Of a stretch of 64,000 nucleotides of DNA, positions 1 to 11,736 are shown one piece after another (position 1 is the stretch's first letter; each line of letters begins with the position of its first letter). Under the pieces are notes generated by a model. The model had not been told where the DNA came from, did not search any database, and was given only the letters and a program-made list of their open reading frames with translations. Source of the stretch: Magnaporthiopsis rhizophila (taxonomy: Eukaryota; Ascomycota; Sordariomycetes; Magnaporthales; Magnaporthaceae); NCBI GenBank assembly GCA_003049465.1, contig PYSS01000030.1:186001-250000 (forward strand), read 5' to 3'. A program made the translations under genes and the position numbers.

Positions 1-2380
1 TGATCTCGATTCTGCGTGCTCCCTTTTGGAGGCTCGCTTTAGTGGCTGGACATTGAAAGCAAAAATTCCTCCTCTTGACCTCGGCGGGACAGGAACAGCC
101 CCGTGGATGAAGTGGAAAAGGAGGGAGCGTGGAATGTCGACTAGAAGAATCGACGGTCGGATGGAAGAGAAACAAAACGAGAGGAATTGTCAAACGAGTG
201 ACGGGCGCGGTGGTTTCGTGCTGGTGGTTGGGGAGGGGAACGAAAACAGTTTTGTCGAAGGGGAAGAATGGAGAGGGCAGCCCGAGCGGAAAGGGGAAAG
301 AGGGAGCGAGAACTGTGCCGCCAACTGTCTGGGGTCCAGTGTCAGTGGATCAGGAGTGCGGACAATCAGGAAGAAGGGAAATTGCGCCGGGCGGGTGGGT
401 AAATCGGGCAACGGTTGCCCCTGTCGCAGCCGAGATGTCTTCCCAGCGCAGCTTGATAGGTCACCCGTCAGCGGCAGAAGGCGGATGCGGTACCTATGGC
501 GCGGCGCGCGGATACCTGATCAGCGCATCCGCGGTACGGATGGAGATTAGTGCAACGGGGGTGCTGCTGGCGGCGCAGCCAAACGAGGTAGGGGATTGGC
601 AGGGCCCTGGCAGATTCTGGCATTTCGATTGGCTGTCCTGAGTCGGGCCAGCCCCCCTCCCTGGAGGTTGGTGGTCGCACCTGCCAGGAACACGAAAAGC
701 GGTTTTCAGGGGGATTCTGAGTTCTGGTTCGGTCTGCTGCAGGGCTAGCGAGCATGCATTGCTCTTGGCTGCTGTCGGTCAAGCGTGCCCATGGAATTGT
801 GCTCCAGCTTGCACACTAACATGCACATTTGCTGTCAAGTTCCCGAAAGGATTGATGAGCCGATAAAGTGACAACCGACAAACATCAATCTGCTTCCTTC
901 TCTTCCTGCCAATTTGTTTTTTCTGGATATTTTTTTGTGTTTGGCGCGTCATCATTTGTTGCGACCATCTGATGAGTTCGTCTGTCATCCCTTTCCTGTT
1001 CCAGCGGAAGTGGATCCCATGTTTGGACCAAGTTAAAAAGTGAGATAAACAGCAAAGGGACGGAAACTTTAATCTGAAAAAGGAATGAAAAGCAAAAAAA
1101 GAAAGAAAGAAAGCCAAAAGAATCGAGATAACCACACTGTCTCTATCCGAAATCCACAATTGGATGGCAGCAATACCGCGAGCAGACATGGACACGAAAG
1201 CATGGCGCACGCTTTGCGGTGGCAGTGCTGACGAATTATTGATTGAATGCCCGAGCGCCCCTGAATTGCACCCGCGCCAAGCCCGCCCTGGATTGTGAAA
1301 CAAGCATCACCAACGTGACACCATCTAGCTGGAGGGGGTTTTGGGATTAGTGCTACGCAAACAGAGGCTAACATCCAGCTGGCTGTCCGGTCGACGTCAC
1401 AGGTGAGGCTGACTGCCTTCTGGTTTCTGAGCAAGTCCTGGTGTCGTTATCCTGCCTCGTCGTCGGCTGCCTCGCAGGTTGCCATGCTGTGGTCAGCAAA
1501 CAATCAAGGGGTTACTCAAACCAGGGAAAGGCGGCGATAAGCTATTCCATTCCTACTTGCGGCGTCGAACTGGGCCGAGCTCTGTTCTTCCTGTTCTGGG
1601 TTCCGTGCTCCCATCCGAGGACTGGACCCTGCGTCTCGCTCGAGCACGCAACCCTACGGCCCGGTAATCCGCCATTCGGCTTCTCTTGGCTTGCTAAATG
1701 ATCCGCTGGACGAAATAGTGTATGTCTGATATCAAAGAATCGTGACGGGATAGGAAGCACAACAGAAAATGCTCAATACCAGCCTATGCATTCCGGCTCA
1801 ACCTCCCTTCTCACATCGGGAACGGGCCTCCCTCGTCTGCTCTGCGTTGGGACGCTTTGAACCGAAAAGGGAAAGACATGGTGCCAAGCACGGTCGGCGC
1901 TTACTCGAGCACGTTGCAGTCGACCTTCGTGTTGACGCGCTGACCCCAAAAATATCAAGTTTGATTGATTACCTGCAGGTGGGAGGCTGAGGTGTCAGCA
2001 GCCAAGCACTGTTCGGCGAACATTCCACCGCAGTGGCTTGTGCTGCCCAACAACACGTGATGGACAAGAACGGTAATCTGCCAAAATCGAAATCCGCAAG
2101 CCACGTGATCTCGAGATGTCAGGCGCACGGATCAAGTGCCTGACCGCGTTGTGCCTGTGTCAATTGACAAACGCGTTTTGAGCTCGATTGAGCAATTGCC
2201 TTTGCGGTAACCTGCAAGCACGTCCAAACCACCACGAACCGCAGCCAAAGCACCCCGCTCTTGACCACAGCCCGGGAATGCGACAAAGTTAGAAGGCTCT
2301 CGCGGCCCCTTGTCCCGCCGAAGAAAATTCGCTTTGTACTTTCTCCTCGGCCAGCCGCACTTCACTGCTGCTCGGGAATG
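1..2380. other. Intergenic, no gene recognised
   Basis: No reading frame here looks like a real protein on either strand; the open frames are arginine/serine-rich and lack recognisable motifs. An A/G-rich low-complexity stretch lies near 1077-1115. The last few hundred bases presumably hold the promoter and 5' leader of the Nup37 gene. Confidence 0.5.
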
Positions 2381-4866
2381 ATGGCCGCCAGTTCGGCGCC
2401 CAGGATAAGGCGCACGGCTCAAAACACCCAGTACACGTGAGATGATAATCACCAACTCTTGGGGACGCTTGCCCTCGTGTCACAGCATGTCTAACGATTC
2501 TCCACGTTCCCAGATACAACCTTAACCGGCACGTTTACGATGTCAAGGCATATCCGGTCCGGTCCCCGCAAGGCGCTACCATCGTCGTGTACGGCCATGA
2601 AAACGGCATCACGCTGGCCTGGCGCGGTGGCAGACGCCTCAAGCCGCCAAAGAAGGATGTTGCCGACCAACCAAGCCGAGACAAGAGGAATGGTGGCGGC
2701 GACGACGCCGTCATGATTATCGACTCTGACGACGAGGAGCCGCCTGCCGCGACCAAGCCCTTCGTCGACAAACCCGAGTTCGAAGATGCCGACCCCTCGG
2801 GCGACAACCAGTTCCCCGACACGGTGCAGACCCTCGACCTGGCGCTGGGCACTAGTGTGCTTCACATTGCCGTGCTGCCCTCCCCCCACAGCGCTGCTGA
2901 GGACGCAGCATGGGGCGGTGCCGAGATACTCGAGGGGCACATGGTGTTTGCTGTCACATGTCTCAACGGCGACGTCTTTGTCGTCACACTGCCACTCACA
3001 CCCCCTTCGCACGAGAGCAAGTCCCGTCCGGAGCTGAGAAGCGACCTCCGCAGCGCCGCCGCCGGCAAGGGCATCTTTGGTGAGACTTTGGTTCCGCTTG
3101 GCGGCCAGGTCCAATACAGCGATGCGCTGGCTATTACTCTAGCAAAGCGGGCCGCCGCAGGTCCGGAGGGCCACAACAAAGCTGCCGGCCGCTCGGGCTC
3201 GCAGACCACCCGGGTTATCGTCGCTGCACACTCGAGGCAAGGGACTGGTGTGCTCCGTCTCTGGGACGTCTCCGTCGGTCTCCAGCGACCCGCGAGCGAA
3301 CGCCCACTGGAGCCATTCCAAACCCAGGTCCTCCGCGACCCGCTGACGAGTCTTTGCTTTAACCCTTTGCGCATAACACAGCTGCTCGCTGTGGATTCAC
3401 CGCACGCCGTGCGCATCTATGACTACTCGATCCCCTCAGTGCCACAGGATGAGTCGGACGGCCCGCTGCCATCCCAAGGATCCTGGCTTCTCTCCCTCTA
3501 CGCTCCATTCGTCCGCGGACAAGAATCCTCGACGGCTAGAAAGCCTGTCATCGCAGCCGCTTGGATCTCGCATGGTCGGGCTATCCTGGCCCTGCTTGCC
3601 GACGGCCAGTGGGGCATCTGGGACATTGATGGCGCTGGGCCTTGCGTTGCGGGCTCGACACCATCGTCGGGGGGCCTTTTCGGCAAGGCCACCTCGGGCG
3701 TCCGGGGTGCTGCCCTGACAACCTTCAGTGTTTCGGGATATCTCGAAGGCACCAGCCCTCTGCGCAATCCCGGCGCGCAAAAGTCATCGGGCGACCTGGT
3801 CCCCATGACTCCGCACACGAGGCGAGAGGCCCACTCCATGTCGCTTGGGTCCGGGCCAGAGCGCCTTGCTGCCGTCCGGGGCGGCATTGACATCGTCCAG
3901 CTGCCCGGACGGCCGTCATCCGGTCACGGCGACGAGAGCGCTGTCCTCTGGATGGGCGGCGCTGATCACATTGTAGCCGTCGTCCCCTCGGTAGGCCGGT
4001 TCTGGGACGCTCAGGCTCGCCGTAGCGGCGGTGGAGGCAACAACATCTTCGAGAGGGGAGGCGGCACCCAGGCTGCAGGGCGTATGATTCGCTTGGCGGA
4101 TCTCAGCCTTGGCCTGCTCGGCGAGCGTTGCTGCGGCGTGGTCGCAATCCCTCGCACGCAACCACAACAGCGACGCTCGGGCTCCGAGGACCACCTCAAT
4201 GGCCACTCTTCCCACGGCGACAACGAGAGATTGCCCGTCGAGGTGCTTGTACGTGGCGAGAGTAGGGTCGTCAACGTGCGCGACGCAGCCGACGACACGG
4301 CTGGCCACAGCTTCATAAACGCGAAGCTCAGTGCTGCACGACGACGCGCTTTGGGGCCGGCACAGGACGTCGTGCCGCCGGCGGCGATCGTCCCTCACCC
4401 CCGCCCCGGTGGCCCCATGCAGCCGCAGAGCGCGGCGGTCCTCGCGCAGAGTCTTCGGGGTCTTGGGAGCATGCGAGCCAGCACACGAGGCAAGAAGAGC
4501 CTTTTTGGCAAGAGGCCGGGGATCCCCTCGTTTGATGATGAAAACAATGGGTCCGGGTCGCAAGATCGTGTTCCGGCGTTTGCGCGGGGCCTCTACGACG
4601 CGGACGAGCCGACGTTGACACAGAGCATGATGGGAGCCCGCCCGCGCGACACCGGGTTTGGATTCACCGACCAGCTCGAGGACGCGGCCAATGTCGAGGA
4701 TGACGAGGAGGCCGCCAACGAGCGTAACGTGGAAGAGGAGATACTCGACATCATGGAGATCGACCGGGCGCTCGATGACATGGAGGGCGGAGCTGGTGGC
4801 GCTGGCTTTGGTGGCTTCGGTGCCAGCGTTGGCGGAGCCACAAACGTTTTCTTCGAGACAAGCTAG
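2381..4866 (+). CDS. NUP37: Nucleoporin Nup37 (fungal long form)
   Basis: Predicted structural nucleoporin of the Y-complex (Nup84/Nup107 complex), where Nup37 is a beta-propeller that docks on Nup120. Two exons: 2381-2436 and 2514-4866, with intron 2437-2513 (donor GTGAGA, branch TCTAACG, acceptor CCCAG). The join gives an 802-aa protein starting MAASSAPRIRR. The N-terminal two thirds carry propeller-like strands (for example LRLWDVSVGL, VRIYDYSIP, GQWGIWDIDG). An acidic insertion (MIIDSDDEEP) follows the first blade, and the C-terminal 150 residues are acidic with a glycine-rich end. The length fits the extended Nup37 of filamentous fungi and is far longer than animal Nup37. I chose the 2381 ATG because the downstream frame has no ATG before conserved sequence and the splice restores phase. 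Family identity is from recalled similarity. Confidence 0.8.
2437..2513 (+). other. Intron 1 of NUP37
   Basis: 77-nt GT-AG intron with donor GTGAGA, branch-like TCTAAC about 20 nt before the acceptor, and a CCCAG end. It separates an 18-codon first exon from the body of the gene. Confidence 0.75.
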
Positions 4867-6450
4867 CATCTGCTCTGACCACGTGGGAGATGTGGAAGCA
4901 GAGCAGCGGGTTTTTTGGTTGACCGCCTACTGATAACTCGACAGGACGAACCCGAGACTTACAGGTTGAAGCAACCACGGCGGACCGCCGAATGATACCC
5001 CGTGGAAAACGTTGGGTTTTGCGGTGGCAGACGTCTAATAGAGGACTGTTTTGCACCAAGTCCCTTGGGACAGGGCATCGCCGCCGTTTGCTTACTGACG
5101 GTGTGATTTTTCTACATCGTGTCTCTGCATGAGTGACTTTCTCAACGTTTCTTCAACGTTCCCCTACCCAATCTACTCCTTTCCTCTTGCTATCAAGCAA
5201 CTACAAAGAGACCTTGTCTCGTCCGCACGGCCGGGTGGAGCACAAGGCGAGATTCATCCTTGACCAAGCTCTGTATTCCGAGCGGGACATTAAAAGTTCA
5301 ACCTCATTTTTTACATCCCTCTGCACCAGCACAATCTACCATCCTCTCTCCACGTCACACTCTCGGGTGTGTGTGAGTGGATGATGTGCAATGGGCAGGC
5401 TCACAGGGAGGGTTGACGTCGACGCCATCTGGAGGGTGAAGGGAGGGGGCAAACGGGCTCGGTTGGCATATTTTTGCGAATTGACCATTTGCTCTCCCTG
5501 CCGCGCCGCCGTTCTGTCATCTGCAAATTTCGTCCAGGCTCTCGTGTCTGGCGTTTGTGGGGGGCGGAGAGTTGGGGCTGGGAGGTGGTGAGCGTCGATA
5601 CATTTTTTCTTTTGATATTTCGAGCATATTGTGATGGATGTGCGTGTGCCAAATGGCGGATAGATGTGAAAGTGATTCCCAGCGCAAGGACGAAGCCATA
5701 GCGGTAGGGATGCCGCTTCAACCTGTGATGTGGCTCTCGCGTTCCTCGTCTATCATATACCGTCAGATACTCTAACGGCCGAAGCGAGCACGAGGCGCAG
5801 TGACGGTGGGATGAATACCGGTAATACAAAACAAATACGATGTTAGAAACCTACCCCAATCTCAGACATTGCCAATTTTATCTGCGGAGACTGCGTCACG
5901 GCTTCTCGCTATCACTTCGTTTTGTGTCTCTGCATTAGAGGAGAGAAACATCATTCATTGTCATCATAGACTGTCATCCCTGGCGCATGTTACCTAAACC
6001 CCCCGCCCGCACTGATCCTCCACGTCGTCTGTTATCGACTTGGTAAACAAAAGAAACGACATCATCAAACACTCGACCTAGAATAAAGAATCCCCCATAA
6101 GTTCCGATCAGGTACAGGACGGAAAAGCGCAGAGCACGCAGCCCTGTTTGTCATCATAGAACATACGCTCCGGTTCACCGGCTCTCCGGCTGTCTGACCC
6201 TTTTGATCCCGCATACCCCCATTTCCTAAGCAACCAGTCATAGAGAGTACAGTGTCCAGCAAACAGTATATCCTAACAAAAAGTGGCGTCCGCGCGTGGC
6301 GGTGGCATGTTACTCAAGTCCACCAACAAACAGGCGCGAAAAGAGAAAATCGAGAATCACAAGAGAAAGGAAACAAGAAAAAGAATACCAACACTAATGG
6401 CGGCCAGAATGTCACCTGCTCTGGACGTAGACAAAGATACGCAGTTTTAC
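4867..6450. other. Convergent 3' intergenic region
   Basis: About 1.6 kb between the stop codons of Nup37 (+) and the MYND gene (-). It should hold both 3' UTRs. It is pyrimidine- and purine-rich in patches, and I see no coding frame or RNA gene. Confidence 0.5.
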
Positions 6451-9400
6451 TTAGTCAGCAGCCTCGCTGGCGTTGGCGACACACTCGCTCTTGTGGTGCT
6501 TCCAGTCCCTGCGCTGGCAGTCCCGGGAACAGTACTTGGCCCACTTGCAGCCGTTGCACCTGCTAAGCTCGACGACGCCGGGGCCGGGGAGCGGAGACGG
6601 CGACGTCGGCAAGGGCGTCTCTTCCAGGGCGCCGCACGTCATGCACTTGTTCGAAGCCAGCCGCATCTGCCTCAGGGCCGAGAAGACGCTATCGCCGGAG
6701 CTCATATTCTTCGAGTTGCCGCCACCGCCATCGTCGCTAGGCACGCCAGCGGCCGCGGTCGCGGTCGTGGTCGTGGAGGGGCCAGGCGCAGGAGACGCCC
6801 CAGGCCTGTCCCGCATGGTTCGTAGGTTGGCCAGCGCGACCTGGTCGATGACCTCTTCGACAAACGGCGCCGCGAAGACGAGGCCAAGGGCGACACGCGT
6901 GGCGTGCGGGCGGGCAGCCTCCTCCCATTGTGGTAAGGGCACAAAGGCCGGGGGCAGGCGGCCGCGGCCACAGGAGCAGAAGACGGGGCTGCCGCCGGGA
7001 ACGCCGACGCCGCCCTCCTCGGGCAGCGGCAGTGACGCGCCTTGGGCGCCGTACTCGCACTTTTCCGCGTCGTGCTCCCAGGTCCGGCACCGCTCGGCCA
7101 TGGCGGGCAGGGCGTGCCGCCAGAGCGCCAGCTCGGCGTCGTCGACCTTGAGGTAGCAGATCTCGAACGACTGCGAGAGCGCGAGGAAGGCGCGTAGGTC
7201 CGAGTCTCTCGCCATCAAGGACCGCGTCAGCGGAAGGACCGCCGCGTCCGCGATGACGGTGCCGTTCGCACAGTCAAGGCGCAGGGCCGAAACGACAATC
7301 AACATCTGCACGCCTGCGTTGCCGGCGCCACCGTCGGCCTTTTCGAGCGCGAAAAAGCCAGTTTGGCCACCCTGGAGGCCCGAGGCGACCATGTAGATGC
7401 TGAAGAGCGACTCCTTGAAGTTGGTCCTGACCGCCGCCGCAGGTGTGAGCTTCAAGGCCTCTGAAATATCGCTGCTCTGGAGTTGCTCGCGGATCCGACG
7501 CTCGCGGTTGCTGAATGCGTGCGACGTGAGGGTTGTAAGCCACCTCAACGGCTCCTTATCAGGTGCTGCCACCTGCAAGATGGGCAGCATGTCCAGGTTG
7601 ACGTATGAAAGAGTCGACGAGAGAATGGAGGGTATGGTAACAGCGTCATCCTCATTGCTCGCTCGGGCGGCTACCACCATAGGATGCATGAAGCCCTGGA
7701 GATGCTCCGACTCGGTAGGGTTGGCCAGCGGTGCTATAACCTCGACATAGCCGGAAGTCCTCGCGATCTTGGTTCGGGAGCCCTTCTTCTCTATGGGCAG
7801 CCTGAAATGAAGCGGGTAGACCAAGTTGTCGCTTCCGAAGACGACTTCGATGATAAAGGGAGATGTCTGCCGCAGCTGTATAGGCGCTTTCTCCGCGAGA
7901 AGCTTCTTGCCCTCATCGTCTGTGATGTCAACACGTCCAGTCAGAGCCGCTATTTCCGTCTCGGTGTCTATGAAGAGACTGAAGGATTTGTTGAACGGAG
8001 AATCGCATGCCGGGAGCTGTGAGTTATTGGGCTCCTTGTACGTAGAGACGGACGGGTGGGCCGAGTGTCCCGGCAGATACTTGGAGAAGAGCACGGCAGC
8101 GCTGTCGCAGAGGTTGGTCTGGAAAACCATGCTCGGGTCCCCTGGACCGTCATTGGGCATCTGGAAGGTCTGCAACGTCCGCTGCACGTCGAGGCTGATG
8201 AGCGCCGTGGGCTCAACCTGAAGCGCCGACGTCGGGCAGTAGAAGGACACGAGAACAGGTGAGCTGCCGTGCCAGCCATCCCTGTCCTCCGTGACCCTGA
8301 TGCTGCAGTCCTCTGATTGCGGCGAACCCTGCACCTTGACGGTGCCGAGGCTCATGTGCACACAGCCGAAATAATTAACCCAAGCGCCCAGGCCAGACTT
8401 GAGCGTGACTTGGAACGAGAGGGCGGGAGGTAGACCGGTGTCGGTGACAGGGAACATCTTTTTGACCGCCTCGAGAGGCACGACTAGGGTCACGGCCATG
8501 ACCTCGGGGATGTGCTTCCACTTCTGAAAGCTTGCAGGACAATGGTAGGAATCTGTCTTGAGTTCGCTCCTCAACCACTGCTCTGTGTAGATACCGTGGA
8601 GGTGCATGAGCGCGACGAGCTCCTGGACATAGTTGTTGCCCATGATAATCGTCGTGTCGCCGTAGATCTTGTCGAGAACAGCCCTGCTGACAGCATCCCA
8701 GTCTGTATCGACGGTAGACATGAGCGCCTTGAGGAGGGCCACAAAGGTCCCCCGGTGCGACTGCGGCATGCCGCCGTTCCGCAGCAGGACCTGCTTTACC
8801 GTGGACGGGTCGGAGTGTAAAAGGGCCTTGACATTTTCTGCCTCGAACATGTCCGCATACACGCGCCAGATAATGCCAATGGCCGCGTCGGTGTCCAGCT
8901 TCAGACGGCTGGGCGCGGTGTTTTTGAGACCCGAGAGCTGTGCGTCGGGTACCCACGTCATGCGACTGGGGAACATGCGCGCGGGACCGTCGTCGGTCCC
9001 CTTCAGCAGGGCGCCAACGATCTCGAGCCCGGCGCCCGTCGCGGTCAGGTTGGTCCAGTACTCGGAGACGGTGAAGCCGAGCATATGGGCTACGGCAAGC
9101 GTGCCTCCTGGCAGGAGCTTGGCAAAGGCCTCACGCTCGTCCGTCGCCGGACTCGTGAGCATCTCGGTGGACAGGGCAGCCCAAGGAGCGGGCTTAAGGA
9201 GCGGCCCCGCCGAGAAGAGGATGTTGAGGGCGCCGAGTGAGTCTGCCAGGTTCGACGTGTCGATGGCGTCAAACATGATGGGCGCGACAGCGCCTTTCGC
9301 TGTCCCTCCGTACTGGTCTTGGTCAAGTTCGAGGACCTTGGCGCGGAGTTGGCGTCGATAGACCCCGGCCGAAGGGCGCTCAGGACACTTGGCGGCGCAG

Positions 9401-10407
9401 TATTGCAGCGTGTGGCACAAGGCAAGAGCGTCGGTCGACGCGAACCTGACGACCAACCGGTCCTGGCTGATGGTCTCCCGGAGGGCTTGGGTCCATTCGC
9501 TGAATAGTTCTTGCATTGCCCAGGTGGACTTGGAGGCGCCGTGCCTCATGGCCACATCCATCCTGATGGGTGACCCAGGCATAAGTGGCGCAAAGGCTGT
9601 GCCCAGATGGAAGCCGAGAACCGGGTCGGTGCCATAATGCAACACAGACTCGCCGCGAGCGATGGGTTGGGAGAAGAGCGGGTTTGCAAATTCCGTAGAG
9701 TGGACAGGATCGATGACTTGCACGGCTTTGTGCCAGTAGTTACTGTAGGAGTCCGCAAGGTCGCTCGTGATGGGCTTGTCGCCGACACGGAGCGACAGAG
9801 GCGCAGCAGATCGCAGTGCGGTGATGACAAAGCCCTCTGGGCCAACGCGTGTCTGCATCTCGCACCGGCTAGCCTTCAAGCTAGCCTGATACAAGCTGAG
9901 ACAGGAGGCTACGCCGTCGGTGGAGGCAGCATAGGATAGCTTCGAGAGAGTGCGGCGGAAGATGTTGAAGGTGACGCGATCGGCGAATTTGATCACAGAG
10001 CCATAGGGGCCGCCCAGCCAGCCGTCCCACGACCCCGCCGCCTCAGCCAGTCTGTGTAGCTGCGGGCGGAGGAACTCGAGGGCGGTGCTGTCGACGAAGA
10101 GATCGTAGTAGAGGCTCCGCAGCTGCGGGAGTAGACTGGGTCGGATGTCGTCGACAAGGAACGAGAGAAAGATGGCGTTCCTGGCAATGACAAAGTCGTC
10201 GACATCACAGCAGGTAACATCGAGCTTCCTCGGGGGCATTCCCTTCTCGGCGTATGCCGTGTACAGCAGGTTGCGAATATCGCCGCAGCCGAGGAGCAAG
10301 ATGTCGGCATTGATGCCTGGAGGGACAGCCCTGGCAACGTTGATGGCCGGGGTGTTGCCCAGAGCGTACATATAGGCCACCGGCCGAGTGATACATGGTG
10401 TCAGCAT
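6451..10407 (-). CDS. DUF4470 / MYND zinc-finger protein
   Basis: Intronless 1318-aa protein. The N-terminal part (about residues 25-130, ADILLLGCGDIRNLLYTA then CCDVDDFVIARNAIFL) matches the DUF4470 module that in fungi is often joined to a C-terminal MYND finger. The C-terminal 60 residues form that finger: CMTCG, a proline-rich insert, then CNGCKWAKYCSRDCQRRDW and HHKSEC, supplying the Cys/His zinc ligands. MYND domains bind proline-rich partners. The middle about 1000 residues are not recognised. The frame opens at a TTG after an in-frame TGA, so the first ATG, at 10407, is taken as the start. Molecular role unknown; proteins of this architecture have been linked to fungal morphogenesis, but that is only an analogy. 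Confidence 0.8.
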   Translation of the reverse strand: MLTPCITRPVAYMYALGNTPAINVARAVPPGINADILLLGCGDIRNLLYTAYAEKGMPPRKLDVTCCDVDDFVIARNAIFLSFLVDDIRPSLLPQLRSLYYDLFVDSTALEFLRPQLHRLAEAAGSWDGWLGGPYGSVIKFADRVTFNIFRRTLSKLSYAASTDGVASCLSLYQASLKASRCEMQTRVGPEGFVITALRSAAPLSLRVGDKPITSDLADSYSNYWHKAVQVIDPVHSTEFANPLFSQPIARGESVLHYGTDPVLGFHLGTAFAPLMPGSPIRMDVAMRHGASKSTWAMQELFSEWTQALRETISQDRLVVRFASTDALALCHTLQYCAAKCPERPSAGVYRRQLRAKVLELDQDQYGGTAKGAVAPIMFDAIDTSNLADSLGALNILFSAGPLLKPAPWAALSTEMLTSPATDEREAFAKLLPGGTLAVAHMLGFTVSEYWTNLTATGAGLEIVGALLKGTDDGPARMFPSRMTWVPDAQLSGLKNTAPSRLKLDTDAAIGIIWRVYADMFEAENVKALLHSDPSTVKQVLLRNGGMPQSHRGTFVALLKALMSTVDTDWDAVSRAVLDKIYGDTTIIMGNNYVQELVALMHLHGIYTEQWLRSELKTDSYHCPASFQKWKHIPEVMAVTLVVPLEAVKKMFPVTDTGLPPALSFQVTLKSGLGAWVNYFGCVHMSLGTVKVQGSPQSEDCSIRVTEDRDGWHGSSPVLVSFYCPTSALQVEPTALISLDVQRTLQTFQMPNDGPGDPSMVFQTNLCDSAAVLFSKYLPGHSAHPSVSTYKEPNNSQLPACDSPFNKSFSLFIDTETEIAALTGRVDITDDEGKKLLAEKAPIQLRQTSPFIIEVVFGSDNLVYPLHFRLPIEKKGSRTKIARTSGYVEVIAPLANPTESEHLQGFMHPMVVAARASNEDDAVTIPSILSSTLSYVNLDMLPILQVAAPDKEPLRWLTTLTSHAFSNRERRIREQLQSSDISEALKLTPAAAVRTNFKESLFSIYMVASGLQGGQTGFFALEKADGGAGNAGVQMLIVVSALRLDCANGTVIADAAVLPLTRSLMARDSDLRAFLALSQSFEICYLKVDDAELALWRHALPAMAERCRTWEHDAEKCEYGAQGASLPLPEEGGVGVPGGSPVFCSCGRGRLPPAFVPLPQWEEAARPHATRVALGLVFAAPFVEEVIDQVALANLRTMRDRPGASPAPGPSTTTTATAAAGVPSDDGGGGNSKNMSSGDSVFSALRQMRLASNKCMTCGALEETPLPTSPSPLPGPGVVELSRCNGCKWAKYCSRDCQRRDWKHHKSECVANASEAAD

Positions 10408-11736
10408 GGCGAAATGCTTCAAATCATGTCCTCAGTACCTATGAGCGACGCGTGGTGTCGGGGCCAGATGTGGTCTTGATGGGCCTTTTTTTTTCCTTCT
10501 TCTTCGTCTCGTCTTGGCCAGGCTGGGTCAGAAATGGCGGCCGTCAGCTGGGGAGATCCAGCAAGCCCTCAAAATGTCAAAGTCTCGTTGAGAAATGGTA
10601 CTTCAGCAGATGGCAGGCGGGATAGGGCTGGACCGCAGGAAGGGCGAGGCGCGTGGAGCCAAGGGTAGCAAAGAGAGATCGGTGTCTACTCCTAGTTGTG
10701 CGGGAAAGCGATCGAGTTGGGTCGTTTGGATGTGGCAAAAGCACGGTTGATGAGGCTCGGCCTCACTCCATGTTGCCGGCCTCAGGTGCCAATGAACGAT
10801 GCTTCCAGGTGCGTCTCACTGCGTTATCAGGCACCAGCATCGCGTAGAGTGACGTACCTGGTAGGCTGGTAGCTTTGGCGGGGCGACCAAAGTGGGGTCC
10901 ATTTGGACGCGCAGCTCCAGCTCTGGACGCGACGAAAAGTGTGTTTTACTATGCACCCGCACTGCCGCGCAATGGTCCATCTACGACGAATCGTCTAGAA
11001 GAACTTCCATGTGCATCTGTTTGGAGGCACCACCCATCCACATTTCACCACACATATCGCATCGGCAAGGCGCGCATTATGCCTCTTCTTGCGCCAACAA
11101 TTACAGATCTTTATTTTTTTAGCACCTATTTTCTCGCCCGCCCTCCATCCAACTCAAGTTCGCTACAAGATTCCGAAATAAAAAGCCCAGGAACGCGAGG
11201 GGAAAAATTAGAGACGTCCGGGGACGGGATGACAGAAAGTCATTCATTTGACAATCAACCAAAGCACAAACTCCAGACGCTCCGTGATCCAGTTGCCCCC
11301 TTCTCCATCTCCCACTTCCTCCAACTCTCTCTTCTGAAAGAAAAGAAGATGAAAAAAAAGAGATGCATCGCATGGAAGCTCGCCGGCAAGGTTTGCCCAG
11401 CCAACCATACGTAATGCAAAAAAAAAAAAAAATCCAAAGCGCAAAAATGACAATCTAGTATACAAGTTCCTCGCAACCCGACAAGACAGTGTGGGCAAAA
11501 AAAGCATGAGCAGCCACTTCTAACAACCCGATTTCCACCCAAGATTATTACAAAGCCATCGCCCCTCTAGCCAGATATCCTCGTCAGAAACAACGAGAAA
11601 GAAACCCTCAAGAGGTACAATGGAACAGCTTCGTCATCATTACGGCGCCTCAAGTACTAGACGCTGCACCACGGGGAAACAAAACACGCCAGAATGTCTG
11701 GGACGCAACACTCGAGAGACAAAGTCTCCTAGGACC
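10408..11736. other. Intergenic: MYND-gene promoter and Swi5-like 3' flank
   Basis: No gene seen. It lies upstream of the MYND gene and downstream of the transcription factor, both on the minus strand. It contains an A15 run near 11418-11432 and T-rich patches. Confidence 0.5.

Noticed and set aside
3916..4869. 317-aa minus-strand frame inside NUP37
   Set aside because: Antisense shadow in GC-rich coding DNA; the plus-strand frame is continuous and family-like.
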